The notes under the pieces: model-generated | The model's database searches: none | What the model saw: only the letters and a program-made list of their open reading frames with translations | Told to the model about the DNA's origin: nothing | Assembly: GCA_024232355.1 (NCBI GenBank) | Contig: JAAEPW010000529.1 | Location: 1 to 41,785 of the forward strand | From: Chloroflexota bacterium | Lineage (GTDB): Bacteria; Chloroflexota; Anaerolineae; B4-G1 | Reading direction: 5' to 3' | DNA length: 41,785 nt | Part shown: positions 30,921 through 39,530 of the stretch, one piece after another | Layout: each line of letters opens with the position of its first letter | How positions within the stretch are numbered: position 1 is the stretch's first letter | Program-made: the position numbers and the translations under genes

Positions 30921-32064
30921 GCCCTTGCCCCTTTATAACTACTGTGCCGGGCGATCCCAGTTCACCTTCGACGTGTACGTCTACCGGATGATCGCGATCT
31001 ACCGCTAGGAATTGTCTCACAACCCAAATATTGGTGAGCAGATGCGGGGTCACCTGTGAGACGTTCATCCGCGATTCCCCGTCCGCCAAAGCCATCGGCA
31101 GCACCAATTGATCGGCCAGATACGGGTCGACGGGAGCACCGGAACGATGGTGGATGAAAAGTTCCTCGCAAGCCGCCTCAGCCACCCGCTCGGCAGGCAA
31201 ACCCTTGCGCCCATAGGCCGTAAAGCCAGCCACAACGGTCTCGCCAGGCGACGAGGTCTCGTATTCGGCAAACAAAAATATACCAGCCCCTGGTCCGTTC
31301 CCCCGCAACCGGAGAGCCTCTACTTGTGCCTTGAGCCCTGCCTCGGCCAGCACGTTGCAAGCACGATTGGCCATTCGCTGCGGAATGTGGGCTGGCAGGT
31401 TCATCACCGCTGCCGTGCCCCAGATGCGGGTCAGATCTCCGCGCTCGGTCAATTGGATGGGGGACAGCGGTTCTGCTTGCGTGCTACCTCCGGTTGCCAT
31501 GATCCGCACCTGTATCTCGCCACCACCCACCGGGTAAAATCCCCAGCGCGCCAAATCGATCTGTGCGTCCTCCGCGCGAATGCCCATTCGGGCCAGCGCG
31601 GGCACAAAGACATGCTCCAAGTAGGCCACCGACGGAGCCCAGGCAACGTGCGTGCCGCCCCGCAATATCAGGTAGGACTCGGTCGACTGCTCACAGCCGG
31701 GCGATTGACCGGGTTGTGCCAACGCCAACGGCAAGAGCACCGTCTGCAAAACCAGTCCCACAGATCCGGCGCTGCCTCCCCGGGTCGCATCAGCCACATC
31801 GAAAACGTACGAACCGGGGCAAACGGGGCTGCCGGGGGCAAGGGTGACCGTCTGAGATCCCAACGCATCCCCTTCCAGACGTGCCGCGCACACAGCCGCA
31901 GCCACCCGCACAGCGGTCAGATGTTGGGGACGCAGTCCGGGCTTTTTGCGCCCGGCGCGGATGTGCTCAATGCGCACCGTCCGCCCCGTAATCGCTGCCA
32001 GGGCCAGCGACGTGCGCAACACCTGACCTCCGCCCTCGCCGTAGGAGCCGTCAATCTTTATCAT
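30913..32064 (-). CDS. rtcA: RNA 3'-terminal phosphate cyclase
   Basis: A 383-residue RtcA that converts RNA 3'-phosphate ends into 2',3'-cyclic phosphate using ATP. The N-terminal IDGSYGEGGGQVLRTSLALA, the GRKKPGLRPQHLTA motif and the C-terminal YLADQLVLPMALA are conserved. H341 in TPHLLTN is the catalytic nucleophile, by alignment with E. coli His309 (CHLLTN), and is present. It lies 36 nt after the SDR gene and overlaps rnz by 8 nt. No rtcB ligase is seen in the window. Confidence 0.94.
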   Translation of the reverse strand: MIKIDGSYGEGGGQVLRTSLALAAITGRTVRIEHIRAGRKKPGLRPQHLTAVRVAAAVCAARLEGDALGSQTVTLAPGSPVCPGSYVFDVADATRGGSAGSVGLVLQTVLLPLALAQPGQSPGCEQSTESYLILRGGTHVAWAPSVAYLEHVFVPALARMGIRAEDAQIDLARWGFYPVGGGEIQVRIMATGGSTQAEPLSPIQLTERGDLTRIWGTAAVMNLPAHIPQRMANRACNVLAEAGLKAQVEALRLRGNGPGAGIFLFAEYETSSPGETVVAGFTAYGRKGLPAERVAEAACEELFIHHRSGAPVDPYLADQLVLPMALADGESRMNVSQVTPHLLTNIWVVRQFLAVDRDHPVDVHVEGELGSPGTVVIKGQGHD

Positions 32065-32100
32065 CCTAGCAGATAATCTCCATTGTGACCACCCGAGAGG

Positions 32101-32823
32101 TCAGCCCATACGATTGTAAATACAATCCGGTGCAAGTCTGAAAAACCAGGCGATCAATCGCCAACGTTTGGTGATGTACGCGTGTGTTTTCTTTTTCCGT
32201 ATGACCTGATAGATTTGTTCAGCGGCTTTTTCTGGAGAGGCTACCCAGAACATTCCCTCTCCTTTTGCCATCGCCGTGTCTACGAACCCTGGTTGAATAT
32301 CTGTGATCGTGATGGGTACTTTGAGCTTGAATACTCTTTGCCTCAACCCCTGCATATACGTCGAGATAAAAGCTTTAGAGGCATTGTATGCCGGTGCTGG
32401 CCCACTTCCGCGCAGTGCCCCGATCGAAGAAATGCTCACCAAATGGCCTGCGCCTTGTTGCAAGAAATGGTGCATCGCAACGTTGGCCATTGCCGCAAAA
32501 CCACTGACGTTGACCGCGATGGTTTCTTTTTCCCGCCCCCAAATCAAATCTTGATTGATGAAACCAGTCCCAGCACTGATAACGACGAGATCGACCCCAC
32601 CCATTTCCTGTGCAAGTTCTGCCAGCAAAGACATTGCTTCTTCAACTTGGGAGACATCAATGCGTTTGACAAATGCCCCAGGGCCAATCTCTTTTTGCAA
32701 CTCCTGAACGAGTGTCAATCTTCTGGCGGCAAGGCCAACGGTGTACCCGTGATGCGAAAGGATCTTGGCCAGCGCCCTTCCTATCCCAGATGAAGCGCCA
32801 ATGATAATTGCTTTTTTCGCCAA
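32101..32823 (-). CDS. short-chain dehydrogenase/reductase
   Basis: A 240-residue SDR with a classical NAD(P) Rossmann fold: GASSGIG at 9-15, RIDVSQ near 54-59, SAG at 83-85, Ser132/133, and YxxxK (Y146, K150). It ends in a basic C-terminus. The start is probably TTG 32823, which gives the family N-terminus MAKKAIIIGASSGIG and follows AGGGAT. The ATG at 32868 would add 15 residues and overlap the preceding gene. The reaction is not predictable; similar proteins reduce keto groups of lipids and sugars. It may be the last gene of the glycosidase-like operon. Confidence 0.85.
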   Translation of the reverse strand: MAKKAIIIGASSGIGRALAKILSHHGYTVGLAARRLTLVQELQKEIGPGAFVKRIDVSQVEEAMSLLAELAQEMGGVDLVVISAGTGFINQDLIWGREKETIAVNVSGFAAMANVAMHHFLQQGAGHLVSISSIGALRGSGPAPAYNASKAFISTYMQGLRQRVFKLKVPITITDIQPGFVDTAMAKGEGMFWVASPEKAAEQIYQVIRKKKTHAYITKRWRLIAWFFRLAPDCIYNRMG

Positions 32824-32842
32824 CTGAAATATCCCTATTCCT

Positions 32843-34039
32843 TTACTTTTCCATCTCGCGCAGCGCATCGTAGGCCGGGCGCACGTGGGTCTCGGGCCAA
32901 GTGGGGTCGGTGATGGCCCACCAGTATTGCTCGTCGTCCTCGGTCCAGCGAGAGTCAGAAATAGAGATCACCGTCATCACCCCGATCCAGGGAGACCAAT
33001 TCTCTTTGGCATAGCGGAAAGCGCGCACCAGATAATCGGCCTTTTGTTCCTCGGTGACGGCAAACCACGCATAGCCAGGGTGCACGGGGTCGGTGGTCCA
33101 TCCCATTTCTAGCACGGCGATCTGCTTGTCCTCATCGCCATATCGCACCATGACCTCGCGTGCGTCCTCAACGTGACGAAAGCAGAAAAAGCGGTGTCCG
33201 TCGTGATTCTCGGCCACTTGATCTGGCGAGGTTTCGGGCGGGTATAAAAAGCCCGGCGCGTGTACGCCCAACAGGTCAAAATAAGGGGCAGCACCAGCCT
33301 CGTACATGGCTTCCAGGTACTGGATGTCTGGCATTGCGTCTGGCAGACCACTGCCTGTGGGCGATAGTCCAGCCGAGATGACCATAGCATCTGGATCGGC
33401 GGTCTTGATGCCGATATAGCACGCGCGCAACAGATCGACATAACCCGCTGGGTCGGGCGGCAGGTCTTGCCATTCGCGGGACAGGTTCGGCTCATTCCAC
33501 ACCTGGTAGGCTTTGACGCGCCCCCGGTACCGTTCGGCCAGAGCGTGGCAAAAGTCGCCCAAATGTTGCGGGTCTCCGACCGGACCGGTGCGCGGGTCTT
33601 GCGCCAACAAGGACCACAACGGCTGGCGGTCGATGCGAAAGAGCACGTCCAGACCATACTGCTCCACGTCATCAACGATGCGGTCGGTAAAGTACCAATC
33701 ATAATGGCCTTGGGAGAGGCCCTCGATGTCTCGCCAACTCACATGCTGCTTGACCCACGTGAAACCGGCGTCTTGAACCAATTGCAGGTCGCGTGCTACC
33801 GTCTCCTGGTTCCACCACAGAAAAGCCTGCATCCCATATTCGGGAGACGTCATACGCACACGCGGCCACGAGGTAGGTGTAGGAGGCCCAGAAGGAGCCT
33901 CAGGCCCTACATCCCAAATCCCACGGTTCAGGGCCAGCAACAAAAGACCAAGAACCAGAACTACAAGCCCCGGAATCGCCAGTCTCAAAACTCGACGCGG
34001 GCGGCGGAATCGTTCATTGTTCGTTGACCCATTGTGCAT
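32843..34039 (-). CDS. membrane-anchored clan GH-A glycosidase-like protein (398 aa)
   Basis: A signal-anchor at about 20-38 is followed by a short Pro-rich linker and a TIM-barrel of the GH-A clan (GH39/GH5-like). The acid/base Glu is E183 in VWNEPN and the nucleophile is E311 in VLEMGW. Both catalytic residues are present. WWNQET, GVHAPGF and WNRIN-like segments point to a glycosidase rather than a lectin. The start ATG is 3 nt after the previous gene's stop, so it is co-translated. The substrate is unknown. It is a paralogue of the gene upstream and of the C-terminal domain of the 1241-residue protein. Confidence 0.83.
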   Translation of the reverse strand: MHNGSTNNERFRRPRRVLRLAIPGLVVLVLGLLLLALNRGIWDVGPEAPSGPPTPTSWPRVRMTSPEYGMQAFLWWNQETVARDLQLVQDAGFTWVKQHVSWRDIEGLSQGHYDWYFTDRIVDDVEQYGLDVLFRIDRQPLWSLLAQDPRTGPVGDPQHLGDFCHALAERYRGRVKAYQVWNEPNLSREWQDLPPDPAGYVDLLRACYIGIKTADPDAMVISAGLSPTGSGLPDAMPDIQYLEAMYEAGAAPYFDLLGVHAPGFLYPPETSPDQVAENHDGHRFFCFRHVEDAREVMVRYGDEDKQIAVLEMGWTTDPVHPGYAWFAVTEEQKADYLVRAFRYAKENWSPWIGVMTVISISDSRWTEDDEQYWWAITDPTWPETHVRPAYDALREMEK

Positions 34040-34042
34040 TGT

Positions 34043-35377
34043 CTAGGGCTTGTCCATTTCTCCAATGGCGCCAAAAGCTGGGCGAGCGGCACCATTGAGA
34101 TCGAGAATCCCATAAGGAGCATTCGGGCTTTCTGCACCAAGACCGCCATGTAACTGTGAATAGTTTAGGTTCCACAAGAACGCGATGCGCACAAAGCCCC
34201 ACTGGCGCATCAACTGGAACGCTTCCACGTTCCACTGGGCCTGTTCCGCCAACGTGTTGTCCAACGCGAACTCGAATCCCGGCGGATAGCCCCCAAAGCC
34301 CTCTGCCGTGGCCCAACCAAACTCGGTGATGCAGAGCGGCTCGTCGCCTCCGGCAGCCACAATGCGGTCGTTGTATCCAGACAGGGTAGACTTAAATGAC
34401 CAACTGTGATCGGGATTGTCAAAGGGGCCGCGGAATTGCGCCGCTGGGTCATTGTACCCTTCATCCCACGCCACGTTGGGCGGCATGTTAATCCCGTTGT
34501 GGTGCGCGCCCACACAGTCGCAATAGTTCAAGAGGCCCGCCGCAACCATCCCGTCAAAATAGTCAAAATCATCCATATAGATGACGCGGTCACCCTCAGC
34601 ATACGAAGCGCCCACCGGAGAAAGCGCGCCACTGATAACAATAATGTTGGGATCGCGGCTCTTGATGGCCTGATAGGCCAGCCGCAGCATCTCGACGTAG
34701 CGCGCGGCGTTGACGCCCTCGGCGGTATCCCACTCGCGATCCAGGTTTTGCTCGTTCCAGACCTCGATGGCGTGGACGCGGCCCTGGTAGCGGTCAACCA
34801 TACGCCCCATAAAATCAGCGACCAGGGTCAAATCGTCCGGGGGCGCGCCCTCTATGTTGTCGTCAAGATACGTGCGCGACCAGAGAGGCGCATCTACCAC
34901 ACTGAGCATGACCTTGATGCCGCGTTGGTTGGCGGCGTCCACCACGGCGTCGTAACCGCTCCAGTCCATCTGGCCCGGGTTGCCCTCAAAGTGCGCCCAC
35001 TCAACCTGCTGCTTGACCCAACCCATACCGAGACTCTCCACCTGGCCCATCCAATAATTGATATCACCACCCCCCGTGCCGTTGATGGCGATGCCATAGC
35101 CAAAGATTTCTTCCACTGCTGGCTCGTCGGCAGAAGGAGACCCGGGGGCCGCAGGCGTAAACGTCGGGTAGGCGACGGCGGTCGGTTCAACGGCAGATGC
35201 GGCAGCCTCAGACGTCGGCGTGCCCGCTGCCGTTGTCTCCGAGTCTCCACCGCTGGCCGGACCAAACCAGCCATACCACGTACAAAATCCGCCGACGACG
35301 ACGAGAACAAGCCACGCAGCGACGGCAATGTACAGTTGTTTGCCTTTCAATCCACGATCGTTGAACGAATAACTCAT
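34043..35377 (-). CDS. membrane-anchored clan GH-A glycosidase-like protein (444 aa)
   Basis: A 444-residue protein with a membrane helix at about 16-36, a Ser/Thr/Pro/Ala linker to about 90, then a GH-A barrel. The acid/base is E209 in VWNEQN, with Gln where the neighbours have Pro, and the nucleophile is E352 in CITEFGW. AHHNG and DHSWSF resemble the corresponding parts of the large fusion protein. A strong AGGAGG ribosome binding site precedes the ATG. The gap to the 1241-residue gene is 135 nt. It is probably in one operon with it and with the 398-residue protein. Confidence 0.85.
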   Translation of the reverse strand: MSYSFNDRGLKGKQLYIAVAAWLVLVVVGGFCTWYGWFGPASGGDSETTAAGTPTSEAAASAVEPTAVAYPTFTPAAPGSPSADEPAVEEIFGYGIAINGTGGGDINYWMGQVESLGMGWVKQQVEWAHFEGNPGQMDWSGYDAVVDAANQRGIKVMLSVVDAPLWSRTYLDDNIEGAPPDDLTLVADFMGRMVDRYQGRVHAIEVWNEQNLDREWDTAEGVNAARYVEMLRLAYQAIKSRDPNIIVISGALSPVGASYAEGDRVIYMDDFDYFDGMVAAGLLNYCDCVGAHHNGINMPPNVAWDEGYNDPAAQFRGPFDNPDHSWSFKSTLSGYNDRIVAAGGDEPLCITEFGWATAEGFGGYPPGFEFALDNTLAEQAQWNVEAFQLMRQWGFVRIAFLWNLNYSQLHGGLGAESPNAPYGILDLNGAARPAFGAIGEMDKP

Positions 35378-35512
35378 TGTAACCTCCCTCCTATGGGCAA
35401 AGGGGCTCGGCCAAAACCGAACCCCCTACCCTGTCCTACCCTCTTTGTTGTTCAGAAAAAAAACAAATTCTCTCAAAGAATGCACTGATCGCCAGGATAG
35501 TGCGCGGCGAAT

Positions 35513-38500
35513 CTAGCGCGTTCCCAACGTATTGTGAAGCGTCTCACAGGCCAGACAACTCCCATCTGGGCGAATGATGGCAAAACCATCCTGCGGATCG
35601 TAGCCGTAGCGCACAAAGTCAATGTTCCAGACGATGATGCAGCGCACCATCCCGGTATTGACGCTTAGGCCTACCGCCTCGGCCAGCCAGGCCGCTTGCT
35701 GGGCATTGTTCGTGCCCCGGGCCCATCCAAAGGCATCGTGGAAACCTTCCACACCCTCTTGAGACGCATAGCCCATCTCGGTATAAAACAACTTGCGCGC
35801 GCCGCCGAATGTTTGGTAATACAACGTGGTCTGAGGCAGGAAATACCAAGAGTGGTGCGTGCCAGCCGGGTGTCCACTGCTAGCCGAGGGCGAGGTCGCA
35901 CCCGAGTTGTGGTGCGCGCCGATATAGTCCATACAATTCACCGCGCCCGCGTCGCGCAGTCCGGCCATCCACGGCGCATCGTCGCAGCCATTGGCGCTGC
36001 AACCGCCAAAGAAACCCGTCGGAGCTGGTGCCGCACTGATAACGGCGGTGCCAGCATTCGCGGCCTTGATCGCATTGTAGGACGCGCACAACAAGTTTGT
36101 ATACGCCTGCGGGCTGATGTGACCGATCTTCCACTCGCGTTCAATGTTTGGCTCGTTCCAAATCTCGATGGCATCGGCACCAGTTGATGCCATCTGAGCC
36201 ACCCAGTTGGCAAAATCCTGCTCATAACCGCCCGAAGTAACCATGTCTGGCGACCCAAGAGCGCTCAACTGAATCTTGAACCCGTTGGCATGTGCCACGT
36301 GGACGAGACCCGAGACATCCTGCCCATAATGGACCTGGACCTTGGTCCAGTTCATACCCGCATAGTGCATCTTGTCGGCGTAGGGATGTCCAGTGTCTCG
36401 CACGTGCCCTCCCAACTCGAACGATCCACTGGCGACCGGCGCGACGACCACGGGGGCTGTCACTTCTCCAGCCAGGATCACAACCGTGAGTTGGCCTCCA
36501 AAGAACTCGTCGGCAGACTTTATCTGCCAGACGCCGGTGTATTGGGCCGCATCGGTCGGTGCCTTCATTGGCACGCTGATCTCGACCTCGGCCCCTGCCT
36601 CCACCGCGCCCACTTCGACGATGTCCGGCCCGCCCATCTGGGCATTGTCGGCAAAGGCGATCACTGTATCTTGAGGCCAGGCGCAGTCGCCGGTGTTTTT
36701 CACGCGCCAGGTTTTGACAAACTCTTCATCATTCTCAAGCTGGGTGTTGTCTGGAATGCTCACGTCGGCGGCATAAGCCGCATCGAGCACACAATCTCCG
36801 GGATCATCTCCGCCCGGCGGTTCTTCAGCCGACGGTGGTGCGTCGCCCGCCGCAGGCGGTTCGTCGGCAGAGACAACTTCCTCCGTAGACGTAACCGTCT
36901 CTGTCACATCGGGCTCTGGCGCAACCATACCCACAGAGACCGGCACAGAGCCGTGATCAAATTCTGCAATCGCTACCCGAACGGTATAGTCGCCTTCAGA
37001 AGCCAGCACCGTCCAGGTATAGCCCGGCTCGGTAAGAGGTGTGATTTGTTGATCTATGGTCGCCGTTTCGCCGGTGACGGTCCAGACCACCTGCAACTTG
37101 TCCTGGCTCCCCGGAGGAGCAGTAGCCGTGCTGACCGTCTCCACGATGCCGGGTCCGTTGCCAGGATCAAGAATGTCGGTCACGACGACGCCACCCAGAT
37201 GGTATCTCTGCGCCCAGCGCAGTTTGACGGCGAGGCTTTCCGCCGTACCTAGCCAGGTGGTGCGAGTGCTTCCATCGTCAGCTTGGTGCTCCAGGCGATA
37301 GGTACCAAAAGCCTCCAGCGGCGTGATGCTCAAGAGACCTCCCGAAAGATCAAACGCTACTTGATTGCCGGTTTCGACCAGGGCCACATCATCGACCGAG
37401 ACCGCGTTCCCAAAGGGAGCAAGCGCCTCTTCCAATGAAATATAATTGACCCCTGCCGGACCCTGCTCGGCGCTGAGGGAAGAGACCATCACGCGTAACT
37501 TGTAACGATCCACCTGGCCCGTGGCCCAGTCGAGCAAGCGCTGAGCCTGCCCACCCTCGATGTATGCATTAGGATCATCAGGGAACGGGACCTTGAGCTC
37601 GTCGACAATAGTGCCCAATCGAGCCAGATCGTAGCCGCCGGTATCCCAACCGCCATTGTCGGGCACAGGGGCCTCGACGACGACGCTCAATTGCAGTCCT
37701 TCGGCATGCAAAGCGTCGGCCAGCGCGCTGACGAAATCGCCATACGCCTCTCGCTCGTCTGGCGCAACCCCTCGATAGTCCACGTCTACGCCCGCAAAGC
37801 CCCGCTCGGTGCAGAGTTGCACAATGTTGGCGATGTGGGTTTCTTGGGTCTCGGGTGTCGTCAACACGTCAGACAGCAGCCCTCGATTGACGGTAGCGCC
37901 AGGCGCCCAATTGCGCAAGGTGGGCAACACCTCGTAGGGGCCTCCCTCGGCTGCTGGCGGCAGCAGGCTGTTGGGATCACCGAAAAAGCCGCCGTCAGTG
38001 CTCAAGAGCAACCCCGCAGGATTGACTTTGTTGATAATCGCCCCGGCAAAAGTCACCGAATTGTCGCCTTGCTCCATAGGAGTGGAAACGACCGGCGCAA
38101 CCGACCCCGCTTGAACGACCACAACGGATTCCGGAACGTCGGTCACATAAGCGCGAAGAAATTCGTGTCCGGCGACTTCGGCGTGGAGTTCGCCGCCGAC
38201 CCACTTCCATTCCTCCCCGGTCCAGGTATAGAGATCGAGGGTTTCCCAAGGCTCGGCTTCGTTAGGCACCAGCACGTCGATCATTACCGGCTCGGCCGAA
38301 TCGCCGCGCGATTTGATCTCATAGACCGGGCTCTTGACATCCAGATTTTGTGGCAAAGCTTCAGCGGCATCCTTTAGATCGCCCCCTGCATCTCCCATGA
38401 GAAAATCGGATTGCGGTACTGATTTGAGCCGCACGCTTATACGATCTTTATAGGTCTCGGGGTTCACACTCAACGTGATGCCATCGTCGTGAGAGACAGA

Positions 38501-39238
38501 GCTCTCTTTGGCATTAAGAGTATCATAGCCGGTGATGCCCAACCGCGTCAGTAACGAGACCGGGGGCAAGAGTAAAACAATAATGATCACTGCCGCGATG
38601 ACGACATAGATCCAACTACCAAATTCGAATTGATCGCGAGGTTGGGCCAGGGTCTCACGGATACGTTGGATTAGGGTCGGACCCTCGCGGGGAGGCTTTT
38701 CTACAGGCTGTTGCTGTTGTGCGGCAGCAGTCTGCCAGGCAGGAGTAGGTTCTGGTGCAGACGCTGGCTCGAGATCAGGCGCTTCCGCCACGACGGGCGC
38801 GGCTGACGCTGGCTCGGGCGCGCGTTCCTCCGCCGCCACGGGCGCGACTGTCGCCGGTTCAGGCGCTGGCGCTTCCGGCGCGGCTGCTACAGTGACAGGA
38901 GGGCTAGCCGCCTCCAGTTCCCGGAGTTCTTGCAGTTCTTTTTCCAGAGTATTTTCCAGGACTTGGAGTGGCGTTGTGCTGGCCTGGCCCGGCTGCGGAA
39001 GGTCAAAGCCCTGTTCCTGCAAGCGTTTCTTGAGGTCAGTGAACGATTTGTTACCAAAGCCTTTCAGACCAGTCAGGGTTTTATCTCCCTTTTCGAGGAC
39101 CGATAACACGTCACCCACAGTGCTCATACCCGCCCCTATCAGCACATTTTGAACACGGGCAGAAAGTCCTAGTTCTGTGATGGAAAGAGAAGGTGAAGGC
39201 TGCCCCTCAAACTGGTTATTGGATGTTGAGTCTTGCAT
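35513..39238 (-). CDS. 1241-aa fusion: cytoplasmic alpha-CTD-like domain, membrane helix, GH18-like, NBR1-Ig and GH-A domains
   Basis: Residues 18-81 (SITELGLSARVQNVLIGAG, then TLTGLKGFGNKS) match the C-terminal DNA-binding domain of RNA polymerase alpha. A low-complexity Pro/Ala/Glu linker runs to about 200, and a membrane helix lies at 207-229. Outside follow a beta-rich segment (245-375), a GH18-like barrel (about 380-700) with GVDVDYRG at 483-490, where the catalytic Glu is Arg, a linker, an NBR1-type Ig-like domain (816-924) with FVKTWRVKNTGDCAW, and a GH-A barrel (939-1241) with E1029 (WNEPN) and E1154 (TEMGY) intact. The ribosome binding site AAGGAG supports the start. The combination of a cytoplasmic transcription-type domain with extracellular glycan domains is unusual. 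Two GH-A paralogues follow. Confidence 0.88.
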   Translation of the reverse strand: MQDSTSNNQFEGQPSPSLSITELGLSARVQNVLIGAGMSTVGDVLSVLEKGDKTLTGLKGFGNKSFTDLKKRLQEQGFDLPQPGQASTTPLQVLENTLEKELQELRELEAASPPVTVAAAPEAPAPEPATVAPVAAEERAPEPASAAPVVAEAPDLEPASAPEPTPAWQTAAAQQQQPVEKPPREGPTLIQRIRETLAQPRDQFEFGSWIYVVIAAVIIIVLLLPPVSLLTRLGITGYDTLNAKESSVSHDDGITLSVNPETYKDRISVRLKSVPQSDFLMGDAGGDLKDAAEALPQNLDVKSPVYEIKSRGDSAEPVMIDVLVPNEAEPWETLDLYTWTGEEWKWVGGELHAEVAGHEFLRAYVTDVPESVVVVQAGSVAPVVSTPMEQGDNSVTFAGAIINKVNPAGLLLSTDGGFFGDPNSLLPPAAEGGPYEVLPTLRNWAPGATVNRGLLSDVLTTPETQETHIANIVQLCTERGFAGVDVDYRGVAPDEREAYGDFVSALADALHAEGLQLSVVVEAPVPDNGGWDTGGYDLARLGTIVDELKVPFPDDPNAYIEGGQAQRLLDWATGQVDRYKLRVMVSSLSAEQGPAGVNYISLEEALAPFGNAVSVDDVALVETGNQVAFDLSGGLLSITPLEAFGTYRLEHQADDGSTRTTWLGTAESLAVKLRWAQRYHLGGVVVTDILDPGNGPGIVETVSTATAPPGSQDKLQVVWTVTGETATIDQQITPLTEPGYTWTVLASEGDYTVRVAIAEFDHGSVPVSVGMVAPEPDVTETVTSTEEVVSADEPPAAGDAPPSAEEPPGGDDPGDCVLDAAYAADVSIPDNTQLENDEEFVKTWRVKNTGDCAWPQDTVIAFADNAQMGGPDIVEVGAVEAGAEVEISVPMKAPTDAAQYTGVWQIKSADEFFGGQLTVVILAGEVTAPVVVAPVASGSFELGGHVRDTGHPYADKMHYAGMNWTKVQVHYGQDVSGLVHVAHANGFKIQLSALGSPDMVTSGGYEQDFANWVAQMASTGADAIEIWNEPNIEREWKIGHISPQAYTNLLCASYNAIKAANAGTAVISAAPAPTGFFGGCSANGCDDAPWMAGLRDAGAVNCMDYIGAHHNSGATSPSASSGHPAGTHHSWYFLPQTTLYYQTFGGARKLFYTEMGYASQEGVEGFHDAFGWARGTNNAQQAAWLAEAVGLSVNTGMVRCIIVWNIDFVRYGYDPQDGFAIIRPDGSCLACETLHNTLGTR

Positions 39239-39309
39239 AGATCTCCTTAACGTGCAATTTTACGTTTTTTATATCCCAGGGGAGGTGTGGTAGCGGTAGG
39301 CTGCGAAAA

Positions 39310-39330
39310 ACGGCGGCCTAAAGCCGCCGT
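39310..39330 (-). terminator. terminator 2 of the secreted protein gene
   Basis: An 8-bp stem ACGGCGGC/GCCGCCGT with a 5-nt loop is followed on the minus strand by TTTTTCG. It isolates the 1241-residue gene from upstream transcription. Confidence 0.75.
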
Positions 39331-39476
39331 AACCTGACAAACAGCGCCTTCCATATCCCCCTCTCCCCCGTTCAGGAAAGCGCCAAACATTCTAGCACAT
39401 GCCGGAGCTTTTGGCAAACTTAACAAAAACGTGAAAAATCGGTAATATGCGGGTAACACTTTCCCTAAAAAGCAAA

Positions 39477-39514
39477 CCGCCCTGCATCCCTTGTCACCGA
39501 GGGCCACAGGGCGG
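39477..39514 (-). terminator. terminator 1 of the secreted protein gene
   Basis: CCGCCCTG and CAGGGCGG close a hairpin with an inner CCCT/AGGG stem. On the minus strand it is followed by TTTGCTTTTT, 17 nt past the stop codon at 39531. Confidence 0.6.
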
Positions 39515-39530
39515 GCATTTATTGTTTGTG

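Larger units (their letters stand above)
39239..39530. other. intergenic region with two terminators
   Basis: No gene is seen. It holds two minus-strand terminators for the secreted protein at 39310-39330 and 39477-39514, and the AAGGAG of the 1241-residue gene. A TATAAA-like box lies on the minus strand near 39272, but its -35 is not convincing. Confidence 0.6.

Noticed and set aside
30913..32064. Tyrosine at the position before LADQLVLPMALA in RtcA as a lost catalytic His
   Set aside because: E. coli RtcA has the same YLADQL; the nucleophile is the His of CHLLTN, which is present here (H341).
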